Positions 1-11,646 are shown, numbered from the stretch's first letter. The stretch: DNA of 64,000 bases from Haematococcus lacustris (GCA_030144725.1 JASKMD010000002.1:4777362-4841361), one strand, 5' to 3'. Notes: generated by a model not told the origin, from the sequence alone. A program made the numbers and translations.

Positions 1-1082
1 ATGGCTAACCACCTCTTGGGCTGCCTCCCAACGCGTTGTAGAGTCAGAGCTGCCAAGAGCTGCAAAGAGGCCGGGCAGGGCATTATGCATCTGGACGTGC
101 TGTTCGTAGTAGCTTGACATGGCCCGGCAATGCACCTGCAGGTACGTGAGCAGTTGGTGAGCATATGGGACCCGACTGCGAACCATATGGGAGGCACTTG
201 CGCAGCTGTGCTTCTAGGCTGGGGCTGGGAGGGCCTGGGAAGGGGTGTGTGAGGGGTGGGGCTGGGGGTGGGAGGGGATGGGAGGGCGGGGCTGGGGCTG
301 GGAGGGGGTGGGAGGGGGTGGGAGGGCGGGGCTGGGGCTGGGAGGGGTGGGAGGGGGTGGTCCGGTTGGGCTAGTCAGCACTGCAAGGCAAAGTTAGGTC
401 ACGCCAAAGTATGTTCCCGCAAGCCTACTCAATGAAATGACGTGCTTTCTTCTCCAACAGCAGTGTCGTTGAGTTAGGAACAATGTTGACACTCGAAAGT
501 CTGGAAAGTCATAGTGGTCAGCTCACAACATGCCGATTTGTGCAAGGGGGTCCCTTTTTCTGTGTGGCTGGCTAGAGAGACCTCTTTCCAATCGCACCTC
601 GCAGCAATGTCGAGTGTGAACTTGCCCAACGACGGTCCTCCGACACCGCCTGCACCAATGAAAGGCTTGCGGAGTGAGCCTGGCGGGCTAAACATTGATT
701 GTACTTCTGGCTCGATAGCAAGCGCAGTTCTATCACTGATGCCGCTACATACCACTCGAACAATCGGTTGTGAGCAGCTGAGGTGTGTCCGCGATCGCTT
801 GCGCCGGCATGGCCTCACTTGCAAGGATTAACGCGCCGCTTGCCAGTAGACGCGTAGTAATTCGCCGGTGCCAATGTGACAAACGCTATCGAAAACGGTG
901 CAGTATAGAGTGAGTATTTGCATGAAGATTACCAACCCCATGTTGGGGACTCCTAATTGTAGCATGCTGCTGCGGTGGACCCCTGCCAACCTTAGCTGCA
1001 TGGAATGGGTTCGAGTGGATGACGTACTGTTCCTATTTCTCATGACACATTTTTTCTCATCATACATCAGCACATTATTCCC
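1..1082. other. Gene-free stretch with G-rich tract
   Basis: I recognise no gene here. Positions about 225-366 are a purine-rich low-complexity tract built on GGGAGGGGGTGGGA and GGGGCTGGGA variants, with many runs of three to five G on the plus strand, so it could form G-quadruplexes. A 106-codon frame (514-831) resembles no family I know. Positions 868-957 belong to a dispersed repeat that recurs near 60.4 kb. Confidence 0.5.
868..957 (+). repeat. Dispersed repeat D1, copy A
   Basis: This segment reads CAATGTGACAAACGCTAT, then GAAAACGGTGCA, and ends near ATTACCAACCCCATGTTGGG. It matches 60410-60498 and, less completely, 60576-60643. All three share the order GAAAACG - GAGAG/GTGAG - TGCAT/GGCAT - ATTACCAACCCC - GTTGGG. 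It may be the end of an uncharacterised mobile element; no coding potential is visible. Confidence 0.6.
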
Positions 1083-1262
1083 TTACGTACACGTAGGGGC
1101 TGTGTTATCCGTGACCCAAACTGTTTGTATGAGACAAGCCTCCGGTACCAATACATAATCTCCTACTCCTCCCCCCTTGCGAGAGTCGGGCCATCGATGT
1201 TGGCATGAAACACATGCTCTAATGAAAGCAACAGCTTGAGCATTGCCTGAATATGCAGAAAC
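1083..1262 (-). repeat. Dispersed repeat R, uninterrupted copy
   Basis: The reverse complement of this segment matches 47136-47215 joined to 51184-51275. The shared order is GGCAATGC, GAGCATGTGTTTCATGCC, CGACTCTCGCAAGG, then GGAGGCTTGTCTCATACAAA and ACACAGCCCCTACG. In the other copy an LTR retrotransposon separates the two halves, so this copy shows the pre-insertion site (GCAAGGGGGGAGGAGTAG). Both copies end in a small hairpin built on CCCCTAC / GTAGGGG. Confidence 0.85.
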
Positions 1263-1305
1263 TGAGCTGTAATTGTGTTTGCCGCTGTGCAGGCTAGTGA
1301 AGGTC

Positions 1306-1833
1306 ATGGGTAACAAGAAAGGGGGGGTGAGGGTTAGATGTGCCTCTGCGCAAAAAGCGAGGGAGGTTCTTGCACAGCGCAGGGCTGCTGAGGCTGAGGC
1401 CAAGGCCCAGGCTCTTGCCGCTGAGGCTGAGGCCCAGGCGCAGGCTGATGCTGGTGCTTATGAGGCACAGTTGCACCAGCTGCAGGCTGACCTGCAGCAG
1501 AGGGAGCAGGAAGTTGCTGACACCCAGCGCTTGCAACATCTACAGCAACAGATGCAAGACATCCAGCGGGAAGAAATTCAACACAAGCAGCAGCAGGTGG
1601 TAGAGCAGCAGATTCAGTTGCAGCAGCAGCAGGCTGACTTGCACCTGAGGGAGCAGCAGGTGACAGAGCAGCATCACCAGCTGCAGCAGCAGCAGGCAGA
1701 CATGCACCTGAGGGAGCAGCAGGTAGTAGAGCAGCAGCGCCAGTTGCAGCAGCAGCAGGCAGACTTGCACCTGAGGGAGCAGCAGGTGGCGGAGCAGCAG
1801 CACCAACTGCAGCAGCAGCAGGCAGACATTTGA
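1306..1833 (+). CDS. Coiled-coil ORF of a transposase-like element
   Basis: An ATG at 1306 (MGNKKGG...) opens 175 codons to a stop at 1831. A basic start is followed by Ala/Glu-rich heptads and then Gln-rich coiled coil. From about residue 95 a 21-residue (63-bp) unit, LQQQQADLHLREQQV plus a variable tail, repeats three and a half times. A possible splice acceptor (CTGTGCAG) lies just upstream at 1291, so an earlier exon could exist. It precedes a decayed transposase C terminus on the same strand. A similar but broken coiled-coil reading occurs near 22.2 kb, so I infer the first ORF or N-terminal domain of a mobile-element family rather than a cellular gene. Function is unknown. Confidence 0.45.
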   Translation: MGNKKGGVRVRCASAQKAREVLAQRRAAEAEAKAQALAAEAEAQAQADAGAYEAQLHQLQADLQQREQEVADTQRLQHLQQQMQDIQREEIQHKQQQVVEQQIQLQQQQADLHLREQQVTEQHHQLQQQQADMHLREQQVVEQQRQLQQQQADLHLREQQVAEQQHQLQQQQADI

Positions 1834-2010
1834 GGGTGGGGTGGCAGGGTGGCAGGGTGGCAGGGGTGGCAGGGGTGGCAGGGTGGCAGGGTGGCAGGGT
1901 GGCAGGGTGGCAGGGTGGCAGGGTGGCAGGGTGGCAGGGTGGCAGGGTGGCAGGGGTGGCAGGGGTGGCAGGGTGGCAGGGTGGCAGGGTGGCAGGGTGG
2001 GGTGACATTT
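1834..2010 (+). repeat. 10-bp minisatellite GGTGGCAGGG
   Basis: About 17 tandem copies of GGTGGCAGGG, some with an extra G, directly follow the coiled-coil ORF stop. The flanks also carry duplicated words (GACATTTGAGGGTGGGGTGG), suggesting slippage growth from a short seed. A long Gly/Trp-rich frame crossing the array is a by-product. Confidence 0.9.
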
Positions 2011-2029
2011 GAGGGGAGGGTGGGGAGGC

Positions 2030-2705
2030 AGACATTTGAGGGTGGGGTGGCTAAGAGGGAGTGGAGGGAGCAGATGTTAGTCCATCCAGAACTAGTGGGG
2101 AAAGTGTGTGGGGCTGCTGTGCTGACAGATTGGGCTAACAAGCATTTCGCCGTGCCATGCCATGCACAAGACACCAGTGCCAGCCACCGGCAACGTGGAC
2201 ACATCATGCGTCGGTGCTATTTGGTGCTGGACGACGCTAGGCAAGCAACAGTATGCAGTATGCCAGAGGCTGATGTGGAGCGCATGCATGATGATGTGAA
2301 GGGGTGCAGGGCAATGCATCGCATGGTGTTCACACCGGACAGGGAGCAGCCTCAGTGGGCCATGGCTGCTTGTGCATGCAGCACGTGCATGAGGGTGCCA
2401 TGCCTACCGTGCATGAAGCCTGACACCACCACCCCACTTAAGCCCATGCCCATGTTTCAAGACACTGTGAAGGAGGTGAGGGAGGACGAAGAGTGTTATG
2501 CATTGTTGATGTTGTTCCATCCCGATTTGCTGCATGATGAGGTGTGCTTTGGCAAACTGACCAACAAACTCACAAATATCGCATGCACATGGGGTGGAAG
2601 AGGGAAGATGGACGTAGGGAATTGCGTCGTTGGGTGCGCAGAGAGCTACAAAGTGAGCAGCTGGAGGCTGAGTATGAGGCGGACAATGGATATGGCTGGG
2701 TGTAA
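2030..2705 (+). pseudogene. Decayed transposase C terminus, copy 1
   Basis: From about 2060 a frame reads WREQMLVHPELVGKV and runs through a Cys-rich cluster (CACSTCMRVPCLPC, about 2370-2412) followed by PLKPMPMFQ and a helical tail. After a frame change near 2575 the tail reads RRELRRWVRRELQSEQ and stops at 2705. The same order (REQ/RGE...V.K, CACARC or CMCMC, AMPMF, helical SAP-like tail) occurs on the minus strand at 7756-8480 inside a TIR transposon, so both come from one transposase family. The DDE part is absent from this copy. Family name is not known to me. Confidence 0.55.
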
Positions 2706-3304
2706 GATGCACGGGGGTCTACTTTGGAGCATCACCAGCGGCCCGTACAGGAAGACAACGTCTTTCTGTTCTAATAACACGTTACGAGCCCACACAAGGA
2801 GTTGCACAAAACTGGCCATTCATCATTCGACATCCTGGTTGCACAGATATTCGGCCTAGAATAGTGCCCATTTCGAAGAAATTTGACATGGGGTGACGTG
2901 ACACAATATGCACGCTGTTCGGGTGCAGAGACAGGCCACAAGCCGTACCATCACTGCTTTACATCTCATCAGCACTAGCACTAGCACTAGAACACATGTC
3001 GGGGGGGGTCCAGCGCCCGACAAAAAATCAAAAAATACATCCCTGTCCATGTCGCTGGGCCACTGAGCGCGATAGCTGTTTTCTGATCACAGCCCCACTA
3101 AGCAGGCCAATCCCGGCACAACGCGACCAATATTCTCAACACCCCCGCCCGCCCCGGCACAGGTGCACATCAGCCCGAGCAGCCGCTAGCTTCGCTTTGA
3201 TGAGCTGCACCGCCCTGCGCAAAAATCGCTGTAAAACTCTTAAAGATCAGTCGGATAGTTATCAGGGGTGCAGCCAATGGCGGGGGTGACCTGGTGCACA
3301 CATA
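2706..3304. other. Gene-free stretch
   Basis: No recognisable gene. A short CACTAG repeat (about 2973-2992) and a G-run (3001-3007) are the only low-complexity features. The segment ends at the 3' side of a minus-strand Fanzor-like pseudogene. Confidence 0.4.
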
Positions 3305-3796
3305 CTACTGTGCTACAGGCTGTTGGGCCTGGGCCTTGGGGGCTCGGTCTCGCAGCTGCTTGAAGCCCAATGCAGGTTACTCCTTGCCCTTGGCTGGAAG
3401 CCTTCCTCGGTGTTTCCACCTGCACAGCTCCAGTGGGCGCCACTTGCTCTCCCATGCCCGCTGGAGGTTGAGGACTGCATTGCAGTCCCTGTCCACCCAT
3501 TTGCCAAGGTCCCAAGGGGTGGCCTGGTGCAGCTGTGGGCACCACATGAGCCCCCGCACTGGCGCATTGAAACGCTGGCTCCAGGCTGACCGGAACAAGC
3601 GGTCCCCTGACCTGTTGTGGGCCTTTAGCCTTCAGGCCTGGTGAGCTAGCTGCGGTCCAGCTCCTCCTCATGACACTGAGGGCTGTTTATAGCTGAGCTG
3701 ACCCTGCTGGTGCGGAACTCATCCACTGTCGCCATCTTGCCTGGCACCCTGTCGATTGGCTTGCCGGCGGGGGTGTAGTCCAGTGGGCGTGTGTAT

Positions 3797-3822
3797 TATA
3801 CACACACACACACACACACACA
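3797..3822. repeat. (CA)n microsatellite
   Basis: A run of about 12 CA dinucleotides lies inside the Fanzor-like pseudogene. On the minus strand it inserts a Val-Cys repeat just upstream of the catalytic core. Confidence 0.95.
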
Positions 3823-4074
3823 GACCCCATCAGTGAGGATTTGCCTATTAGACACAAACCCCTGGTTGGCGAGCTTGCCTACCTTGGACACACTGTCCCA
3901 GTGACTGTAGGCAGCATGCTAGGCCTGAAAGGCTTTTGCTGTGGCCGTGGTCAGGCCTAGCTGACTGCACACCCTATGCAAAACACTGGTAATCATCGTG
4001 ATAAAGTGAGTACCTGACCCAGCAATGGGGGTGAGGATGAAAGGTGGGGGGCAGGATGGCACCCGAAGACCCTT

Positions 4075-4166
4075 GCTCTTGCCCTTGCCTTGTCCCTGTC
4101 CCTTGCCCTGTCCCCGTCCCTTGCCCTGTCCCTTGCCCTGTCCCTTCCCCTATCCCTTGCCCTGTC
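4075..4166. repeat. CCTTGCCCTGTC minisatellite
   Basis: Seven to eight imperfect copies of a 12-bp unit (CCTTGCCCTGTC) lie within the Fanzor-like pseudogene. On the minus strand it reads as Gly-Lys/Arg-Asp-rich sequence after a PPKGEGNGKGQGKG stretch, so it may have grown from a basic linker. Confidence 0.85.
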
Positions 4167-5735
4167 CCTTGCCATTGCCTTCACCTTTAGGTGGGAGTGT
4201 TGGGGGGTTGGGATCCTGCCACTCCTCAAGGCACCGGTTGACGTAGATGGCGTATAGGATCTGCCGGTGCAACAGCAGCTTGGTGATGGGTGGCGGCGCA
4301 TCAGGGTCCTCTGAGTCTGCTGGGTCCCCTGGGGCTGCTGCCTCCTCCACATCCTCTGGCACAGCGGTCAGCACATGCTGGTGGAATGCCATCCACTCTT
4401 GCCACTCGGGGTCATCCAGCGAGGTGCCACGCAGCTCGGAGCTGCTGGAGTTGAGGCTGTACGTGCACACCACACGCACAAACAACTTGGCCACCTTGAG
4501 GGTGATGCCGTATTGAGCAGGCTCCCTTGGCCCAGAGCTTGACATAACGATCTGCATAGCAATGCGTGATCACAACATGCAGCATGTGAGGCTGTGGCCA
4601 CCAAGGGGAGGCCACACATGAGGGATAACAAGCAACACTATGGCCATCACCTTGCTTTGCATGGGAGCTTGCTTTCCACAGTGAGTTGCAATGGCCACCA
4701 CTCTTACCAGGATTGGCAAACATCTCCCGCGTGTTGACAGCCATTTGCTACACAAGGGCGCAATTGGTGTTGCCATCACCCGCCGATCCGGTCTTGTCCA
4801 GCTCCACCAGCTTGGTTGTGGCAGCGTTGTCGGGGTCCACGAAGAAGGCCTTGGGGATTGAGCGCAGGTCCTGCCGGTGTGCCGGGCCATGCATCATTTG
4901 CTTCCAGCCTGACACCTCGCTGGGTGTGGCGTACTCCGTAGTCCAGTCATGGATCCTAGAGGGTGCAGAATGTGGAGGTCCTCGACAGGGACTGGGGCAG
5001 GGGGGAGGGGCTGCCTGCTGGCCAGCCTGCTACTGCTGCGCTCCTGCAGCTTGGGCTGCCAGGCAGGCTGGGCTGGGCCTGCTGCTGGACCTGCTGCAAG
5101 GCTGCCAGGGAGAGGGTCTAGGGGGGCTGCACACTGGGCTGGGGGAGGCTGCACCGAGGGAGGGGGAGGGACAGGCGCGTAATGGGGGTGGGAGGCCCCA
5201 CCATGCACTTGACCAGCTGCACTAGGACCCCAAGGGACACTAGCTTGCGCTGCTTGTGGTGGATGCCGACCCTCAACCTGCAGTGGGCCACAATCTAGTT
5301 TTTCACCTTATTATAGCCCCTGCAAAGCAGCACGCTAGCACTTCATTCGATACACACTACGTTCGGCAGGACCCAGTACCGCAGGACCCAATACGGCGTA
5401 CGTGTCTCTAGCATTTTCGCTTGCGGCGGACCCAGTGCAGACGCGGCTGCGGATGCGGCTGTAGCAACTTGACGAACTGGAGCCTCGAGTCGGCCTGCTC
5501 CTGCAGCTTATCCTTCCGCGCCTTCCCTTCTGGCGAGACAGGGCCTACCCAGCCCACTGTGTCCGGCTTTCCCTTGGGCTTAGGCTTGGGCTGCTTGGGT
5601 TTGGGCTGTTTGGGCCCATCCGCGCCCTTGCGCTTCTTGCCCTTCATCGCGCTTTGTAGTAGACGGCACTTCGCGGCTGTCTCTCTCGCGACTTACATTG
5701 GCAGCAGTTACATTAGCGACAAGGCATGATACATC

Positions 5736-5800
5736 AGGCATAGGCATGGGCATGTCATAGGCATAGGCATAGGCGTAGGCATAGGCATGTCATAGGCACA
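5736..5800 (+). repeat. CATAGG-type repeat at LINE 5' flank
   Basis: The hexamer CATAGG/CGTAGG with CATGTCATAGG spacers repeats about nine times just before the LINE-like sequence. The same hexamers reappear at 10129-10158 after its last codon. Confidence 0.8.
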
Positions 5801-7456
5801 GTTGAGGAGGGTGTTACCACATACTTGTTGCTCCCTCTGCTTGCAACATGATGCGCACGGGGATTATTCCAGCGGCTTGGAAGGTAGCTAGAATCAGCCC
5901 CCTCTTCAAGGACACAGACCCCACAGACCCCAACAAGTACAGAATGCTTGCTGTGAGTAGTGTGTTGTACCGCCTGTATGCTAACGGCACTTGCTGACTG
6001 CCTGGCGCACGGCACACAAACTGCTGCCAGCTGAGCAGTTTGGGTTCATCCCGGGACGCTGCACCATGCAACCCATGTTCATTCTGCGCCATCTTGTCCA
6101 CGCTCAAAAGGCTAGCGCAGATGTCAAGCACCGCAAGCTTTTCACTGCCTTCATTGACTTCAAACAGGCCTATGACCACATACCTTGACAACAATTGTGG
6201 GAACACTTGCGGGTTGGGGTCAAGCTGCCACAGCCCTTGCTTGCCTGCCTGGAGGGTCTGTATAGGGATGATAGCTATGTGCTGATAGATGGCCCCCACC
6301 GCACCCCCCCAGTGACTCCGGACCAAGGTGTCAAGCAAGGCTGCCCCATCAGCCCACTCTTGTTTGCTCTCTATGTCCACGACATTAGTAAGGAGTTCCT
6401 GGGTCCTGTTGATGCTGTGAGAGTGCAAGGCACACCTGTCACCCATTTCATGTATGCTGATGACCTGACCCTGGTGAGCACCTCGTCCCACGGGCTGCAG
6501 CGGCTGGTCTGCCAGCTACAAGGCTTTGCAGACAGGAAACACCTTACAGTCAATGTGGGCAAGTCAAAGGTGATGGTCTTCAATGGCAACTCACAGACTG
6601 CAGCACCTAGCATTGGGTACAAGCATGAGATCCTGCCTGTGGTGAGAGAGTTCAAGTACTTAGGCATGCACTTCAACCCCAGCGCCACCCCTGCTTTTGC
6701 TGCCACTCATATGAGGGCTGGCATGTTCCTCGCCATGCGCCAGGCGTGCAAGCGTGCCAGAGAGTATGGGGTCCTGCATGATCCATATGCCCTGTGTCAC
6801 CTCATTAGAGCGTTCGTGCTCCCATTGGGGGCACTGCTTTCCTTGGGCATGGTGTGCAACTCTCCAACCCAGTGCAAACACGCATGCTCAGCTTTCTCAG
6901 GTTTGCTGCCAGGGTACGTAGCTCAGTGTCAGGCCTGATGGTGCTGCATGAGTTGGGGCAGCTGCCCCTCCAACTTTACTGGCTTAGGGCTGCATGCAAG
7001 TTCTGGAACACTGCCAAACTTTCCCACAGTGACCTGCTGATGAGGGTCATCAAGGCAGATGTGGAGTTAGGCAGGAGCTGTCAGGCTAGTTGGAGTGCTC
7101 AGTTCCAGCTTGCCGCCAGAGAGCTGATGGGGGGTGAGTTCACCTTGAGCCCGGACATGGTCCTAGGCACCAAGGCTATGGAAGTCAAGTGGCTCGAGAG
7201 GTGGGGGAGGCGTTGGGTTGGGTTTGAGGGAGACCCTAGACTGCCTGAGACGGTGCATCGGGAGAGATGTTCGTATGCTGCATGGTTTAAGCATGGGGAC
7301 GGCATTGGCATCAATCACATGGCACCACACCTGCTGAACAGACAGCTCTCTACAGAAGTTCGCACGAACCTGACTAGGTTCAGGTTAGGCAACAGCGGTC
7401 TGGGGGTGGAGAAGGCTCGGTTTGAGGGGGTAACTTTCATTGATCGCACATGCACC

Positions 7457-7460
7457 AGAT
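7457..7460 (+). other. Target-site duplication AGAT, left copy
   Basis: AGAT directly precedes the left terminal inverted repeat and recurs at 9874-9877 after the right one. Collapsing both into one gives LINE codons for Cys-Thr-Arg-Cys-Thr-Glu in frame. Confidence 0.85.
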
Positions 7461-9873
7461 GGTCACCCCTCCCATTGAACCACCACGTAAGGGACATTTG
7501 ACTTTGCGGCGTGCCTGGTGAGAGTTGAGTTGTCATTTCAACGCGAAATGCCTTATCTCTGCGCCGCGCTTGCGCCTGCGCGCCCGAGATGCTGGCACCC
7601 ACGGTGACCGGCAGTCTGCCAGGCACGCGAACGGTTCCGCTCTGCGCAATGGGCCTTTTAGATGCTGCTTAACAGCGCCCACAACGCGGGATGCAGAGTT
7701 CTCCGCTGCGGTACACTGCGGTACACTTTACGCATGGGGCCAGCTTACAGCCAGCTCAGTCGCACTCTGCCTGCTCATTTAAATGCTGCAGCACCATGTA
7801 TCGTAGGTCAGCACGCAGGGTACCGACTGGCACACACAACCCCACTGCCTTGCAATACTCGTTTAACATCTTCATGCTCAGCTTCTTGCCCAAGGTGCAC
7901 AGCTGCATCACGCTGTCCGGCGCAAATGAGCACAGAAGGGTGAGGCACTCATCGTCCCAATGCTTGTCATCCCTCTTCTGATCGAACATTGGCATGGCCT
8001 CAAAGGGCTTTGTGATGGAGGGCCTGGTACACACACACCCCTTGGTGCAGGAGTCATGCATCGGGCACATGCACATGCAGTCTGTGACCACTCAACCTGG
8101 ATCCCTGCAGCAGGGAAGAAGCAGCTATGCATGCTCATAGAGCCCGGGATGGATGATGCAAAGGCATGTGCATCCCGCTGTGGAGCACTGCAAAGCTCTA
8201 CCTCCTGTGTGCTCAGCTCAAAGCACCACCGATGACCCACACTTGCTCGTGCACGGTGAGCCTTGCTGGGGTCAGCAGCAGCAGCTGGCTTGTGATATGC
8301 ATTGCAATGCTGCACAAACCCCAATGCATTGCACTTCCCAACACGATCAGCCAGGAGCTCACCCCTCAACCACTGCTTCACCACCCCTCCCTCTGAATCA
8401 TGCCTGCCCAAAAAGTGAGCTGTAGCCTCATAGCTCCACCACACCGGCATGCTGAACCTCTGTGCCATGCCCCAATGCTATCGCATGGCTGGGGCGCCCT
8501 TGAACTGCCCTGCACACCCATCAGACCACATGTACAACTGCCTCATGTCCATGTCATGCTCTGCTAGCAAGTAATCCTGCTGTTGCTTGGGCATGCTTGG
8601 GGGCATGGTCTGCTCGTCCTGCTCCTCAGTGGTGTGTCTGCATGACACCACACACAGGATTGTGACGAGTGGTGCTTTCACAAGGGTGCTAGGTGGAATG
8701 GGTGGAAACAGCCTGCAACCTGAGTGTGCAACTGATGTTGTTCAGGTGGCTTGCCATGTCAGCCCATCATCCAGCAGGGGCACTCACATGATGGGCTGTT
8801 GCTCCACGGCAGGTGAGGTCACAGGGTTGGTGGCAGGCCTAGTGAGGGTGGAGAGCCCCGGTAGGTGCAGCAGTGCCGGCAGGGCCGGGTGGTGCTGGCT
8901 GGACCCCTGCAGCTGTGATGGGTGCGAGGGTGGTTGGTCTGGGAGATGGTGGGGGCAGGGCGCATGGGCTGGCCCAGGCTGTGCAGGTGCTTGCGTGGGT
9001 GTGGAGCTGAGACGGGGCATGGGCTGGAGCTGGCTGGCTGGCTCCTGCCCCCGCAGCCGCTGGCACACAGCATGCGCAGCTGCAGCAGCCTCAGCGCAAG
9101 TTCTATGGGCCAACGGATTTTGCAAGCTGTGATGACATCAACCATCTGGGCTGTGACCTGGCCGATGGCTGTGTGACTGCATCCGGATCTGTAGAAAGCT
9201 GCCTCCCCCTCCACATGGATCTCCACCCAGCCAGCATGGCCAGTTGGTGTACACGTCACACACTTTTGGCATGCCCTCCCTTCCCCTTGTAGGGGTGATA
9301 CTTGGATGCAGGCATCCTGCTAGCACGTACACACGTAGGTAAAAACACTATTTGCAATACTCAGCAATAGTTGAGAACTTGGCAGGGGGTCCATAGCTAA
9401 GTTCCCTAGCCAGTGACGCAGGGCTGGAGAGTCCGATTGAGTTCGATGGTCGTCATACGGGCATCAGCAGGTTGGGCAGCATGGAAGAGTGTTTCCCCAC
9501 CTTTTGGAGCCGAATCCACAAGGGATTGATGCAGCTGCCACTGCTGTGCTCCTACTGTGGTCTCCTCCAAGTTTCAGAGCCCCTGAGCCAGCGCATGTTG
9601 GTTATCATGTTGGACATGGGGTCGGGCTCCTAACACATCGCGCACTATCCATCGCGTTAAAAAGGGACTCACTGCTACTGGGTCAACGTACATCAAGTCC
9701 GCAGGCTTGGTAGGGTCGGATACCCGGCAACATGCCCTACCGGCTCAGCGTGTGCCTCAGCGCAGCCGCTCTCCGACGCTTCAATCCGCGTGTGAATCGG
9801 TGCAGAAACGAGTCCGGAAAAGCCATTGTCCCTTATCGTTAGGGGGATTGGTGGTTCAATGGGAGGGGTGACC
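7461..9873. mobile_element. DNA transposon nested in LINE, 2.41 kb
   Basis: The ends are perfect inverted repeats of 25 bp beginning GGTCACCCCTCCCATTG (left 7461-7485, right 9849-9873). Similarity continues inwards as TAAGGGACA on both sides. The 4-bp duplication is AGAT. The minus strand carries transposase remnants at 7756-8690 and perhaps to about 9260. A 4-bp duplication occurs in several eukaryotic DNA transposon superfamilies, so I do not assign one. The TIR start GGTCACCCC also resembles the base string next to the 3' end of Fanzor copy 1 (about 3280-3297), which may be chance. Confidence 0.8.
7756..8690 (-). pseudogene. Transposase of the nested DNA transposon, frame-shifted
   Basis: Reading down the minus strand: LYMWSDGCAGQFKG (about 8540), then AQRFSMPVWWSYEATAHF and RHDSEGGVVKQWLRGELL (8460-8370), a Cys cluster (CACARCM and, in another frame, CMCMCPMHDSC), ITKPFEAMPMFD, and a C-terminal helix-turn tail with VGTLRADLRYMVLQHL that looks SAP/HeH-like. 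SDGCAGQFK followed by a HxxGxxDxxGGxxK-type block is the pattern of a DDE transposase core with its last two acidic residues. Frame changes occur near 8480 and 8080. The N-terminal part upstream of 8700 is too decayed to read. It is homologous to the decayed copy at 2030-2705. Confidence 0.6.
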
Positions 9874-10078
9874 AGATGCACAGAGGGGGTAGTGGATGAC
9901 GCCATGCATTTCATCTTTGAGTGCACTGCCACGAGTTCCATCAGGGAGCAGCCGGAGTTTGCCTTGACTTTACAGAACAACAATGAGAACTTGCATGACT
10001 TCATGTTGAGCCCATGTGCACCTTTGTTTGTGCTATGAAGTGCGTTTCAGAAAGTCCCGAACCCCTTGAGGGGGAGGG

Positions 10079-10223
10079 CGGCCTAGCAGCCTAACGGCTG
10101 ACGGCTTAAGCGGTGTAAGCCACATCATAGGCATAGGCGTAGGCATTTCATAGGAATTGTCGGCCTAGCAGCCTAACGGCTGACGGCTTAAGCGGTGTAA
10201 GCCACATCATCATAGGAATTGTC
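10079..10223 (+). repeat. About 82-bp tandem repeat with dispersed core
   Basis: CGGCCTAGCAGCCTAACGG, GCTTAAGCGGTGTAAGCC, CACATCATAGG and AATTGTC occur in the same order twice (from 10079 and from 10161). The first unit carries additional CATAGG hexamers. The core TTAAGCGGTGTAAGCCACAT recurs at about 61829-61849. The element abuts the LINE 3' end. Confidence 0.85.
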
Positions 10224-11562
10224 CAAGCTTCTATCATCTATTCCACAGCACTTGACTTGTCCTGCACCAAGTGGGGATAGTAGTTACAAGTGATGAAGCA
10301 TGAAGAAACCTGCAAAGCTTCAGTAGTATCTGCTACAGGTATATTATTATGTAATTTCCTTGCACACTGTGAACAAAAACGATGATAAACCCATCCTACA
10401 GACGTACCCCGCAACACCAACATCGCTACTCATGCCCCACAGCATTTCTCAAGTAGGAAAACCAATGCATGCCCAGCATGAGAAATGTTTCTGCCCAGTC
10501 GACAGGTGTGGTTCTGAATGAAATAGATCCAGGGTCGCAACACTGGTCAAGGCCCCAGCAGACACAGTAAACACCAAGCACATGTTACCAATTGCCACTA
10601 TGTACCTCGGAAGATGGGTGGTGTTGGCTGTAATGATGAACCCATCCACATGCCCAGCCAAACACTAAATGCAGTAAGACCTCTAAACAACCCCTAGACC
10701 AACCACCACCGTTTGGAGTGTGATAAGGTGACGTTTTATCTGATGACAGCATGGCGGGTCCATGTCAAGCAGGCCCTGCAACCCTCAAACCCAGCATTGT
10801 AATGCAGCTGAGCTGCCCCTGATGCGAGGCCAGCAATGTGGCTGGGGTATCCTGAGCAGAAGCCTCTGAGCTAGTCATTGTCTTCATTTTCTCTAACACA
10901 TGTGACGTCTTGGCACCTACCAACATTAATGCCTGCATAACAACACCGCTAACTCAGCTCACAACTCAGCAGCTTCACTCAGCTGCTTGCTTGGGATGGG
11001 GACAAGTTGGCGTGCAAGCACTGCAAACCCTGCAGAACAGCACCCAACGCTGACCCACATTGATGACCAGGAATCTAGCCCCAGCAGCCCCTGCTCCTGG
11101 AATGGAGTGCTTGGGTGCCAGAGCCAGAGGTACGTCGGCTTCTATTCAGAGTCATCGTCACCTATGCCCCAAAGGTATGCGTGTATGTACAGTGCATGTG
11201 CAGGAGTAAAATGTACAAGTGCTACCACTCCTCTTTTTGTACCCAGCATGCCATGCACTGCACACTTAGCTACTTGTATGTGCGTGTGTCCCAAGTGTGC
11301 CCAGCCAGCATTTCACGTCATTATTCACTCAACCCAAGAAATCTGGCGTGCAGCATGAAGCATGCAGCATGCAGTCCAGTGAATGCACCCACCAGCCTGC
11401 CTCCACATCACTGAGGCCTTCCAAGACCAAACAGGAAGCACATGCAGGTGCTGGCCAGCTTTCCACCCGCCATGCATCTGGCCAGACCCACTGGGCAGCT
11501 GCAGAGATGCATGCATCTGTCGTTCCGACTTTCATTGCCCATCGCCAAGCCAGCCCAGGTAA

Positions 11563-11598
11563 TGATGATGGTTGTGATGGTGATGATGAAAGTGATGG

Positions 11599-11631
<33 letters not shown>

Positions 11632-11646
11632 CAGTGATGATGATAG
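11563..11646 (+). repeat. (GAT)n microsatellite
   Basis: An imperfect run of GAT/GATGGT triplets. It gives poly-Asp in one plus frame and poly-Ile on the minus strand. No associated gene is evident. Confidence 0.9.

Larger units (their letters stand above)
3305..5650 (-). pseudogene. Fanzor/TnpB-like nuclease pseudogene, copy 1
   Basis: The minus strand carries, in order: a Lys/Pro-rich segment (5650-5410), a Pro-rich segment (5208-4900), a helical segment with DNAATTKLVELDK and NTREMFANPGK (about 4890-4690), an acidic segment containing VKVAKLFVRVVC-like residues (4557-4170), then the C-terminal core. The core reads RVPGKMATVDEFRTSRVSS (about 3750-3690), RGLMWCPQL, and VDRDCNAVLNLQR (about 3500). 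DEFRTS and DRDxNAxLN correspond to the motifs around the zinc ribbon and RuvC-III of TnpB/Fanzor proteins. The copy is dead: a TAG follows ELDRS, KGKEY is cut by a TAA at 3377, frames change repeatedly, and a (CA)n run invades the frame at 3797-3822. The last aspartate is still present. Membership is from remembered motifs, so moderately sure. Confidence 0.55.
5848..10036 (+). mobile_element. Non-LTR (LINE) retrotransposon fragment, interrupted
   Basis: Coding remnants span 5848-7460 and 9874-10036. The reverse transcriptase reads PAAWKVARISPLFKD (RT motif 1 region), AEQFGFIPGRCT, FTAFIDFKQAYD, QGCPISPLLFALYVHD and YADDLTLVST (catalytic YADD near 6450), then the thumb-like KYLGMHFN. Decay is visible: a frame change near 5985, a TGA at 6185 (probable CGA to TGA before QQLWEHL), and a frame change near 6855. 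Downstream lies a helical C-terminal region and a CxxC...H...C knuckle, CTRC followed by H and C, typical of LINE ORF2 tails. The knuckle codons are split by the element at 7461-9873; removing it together with one AGAT copy restores the frame exactly. The 5' end (endonuclease, ORF1) is missing. Confidence 0.85.
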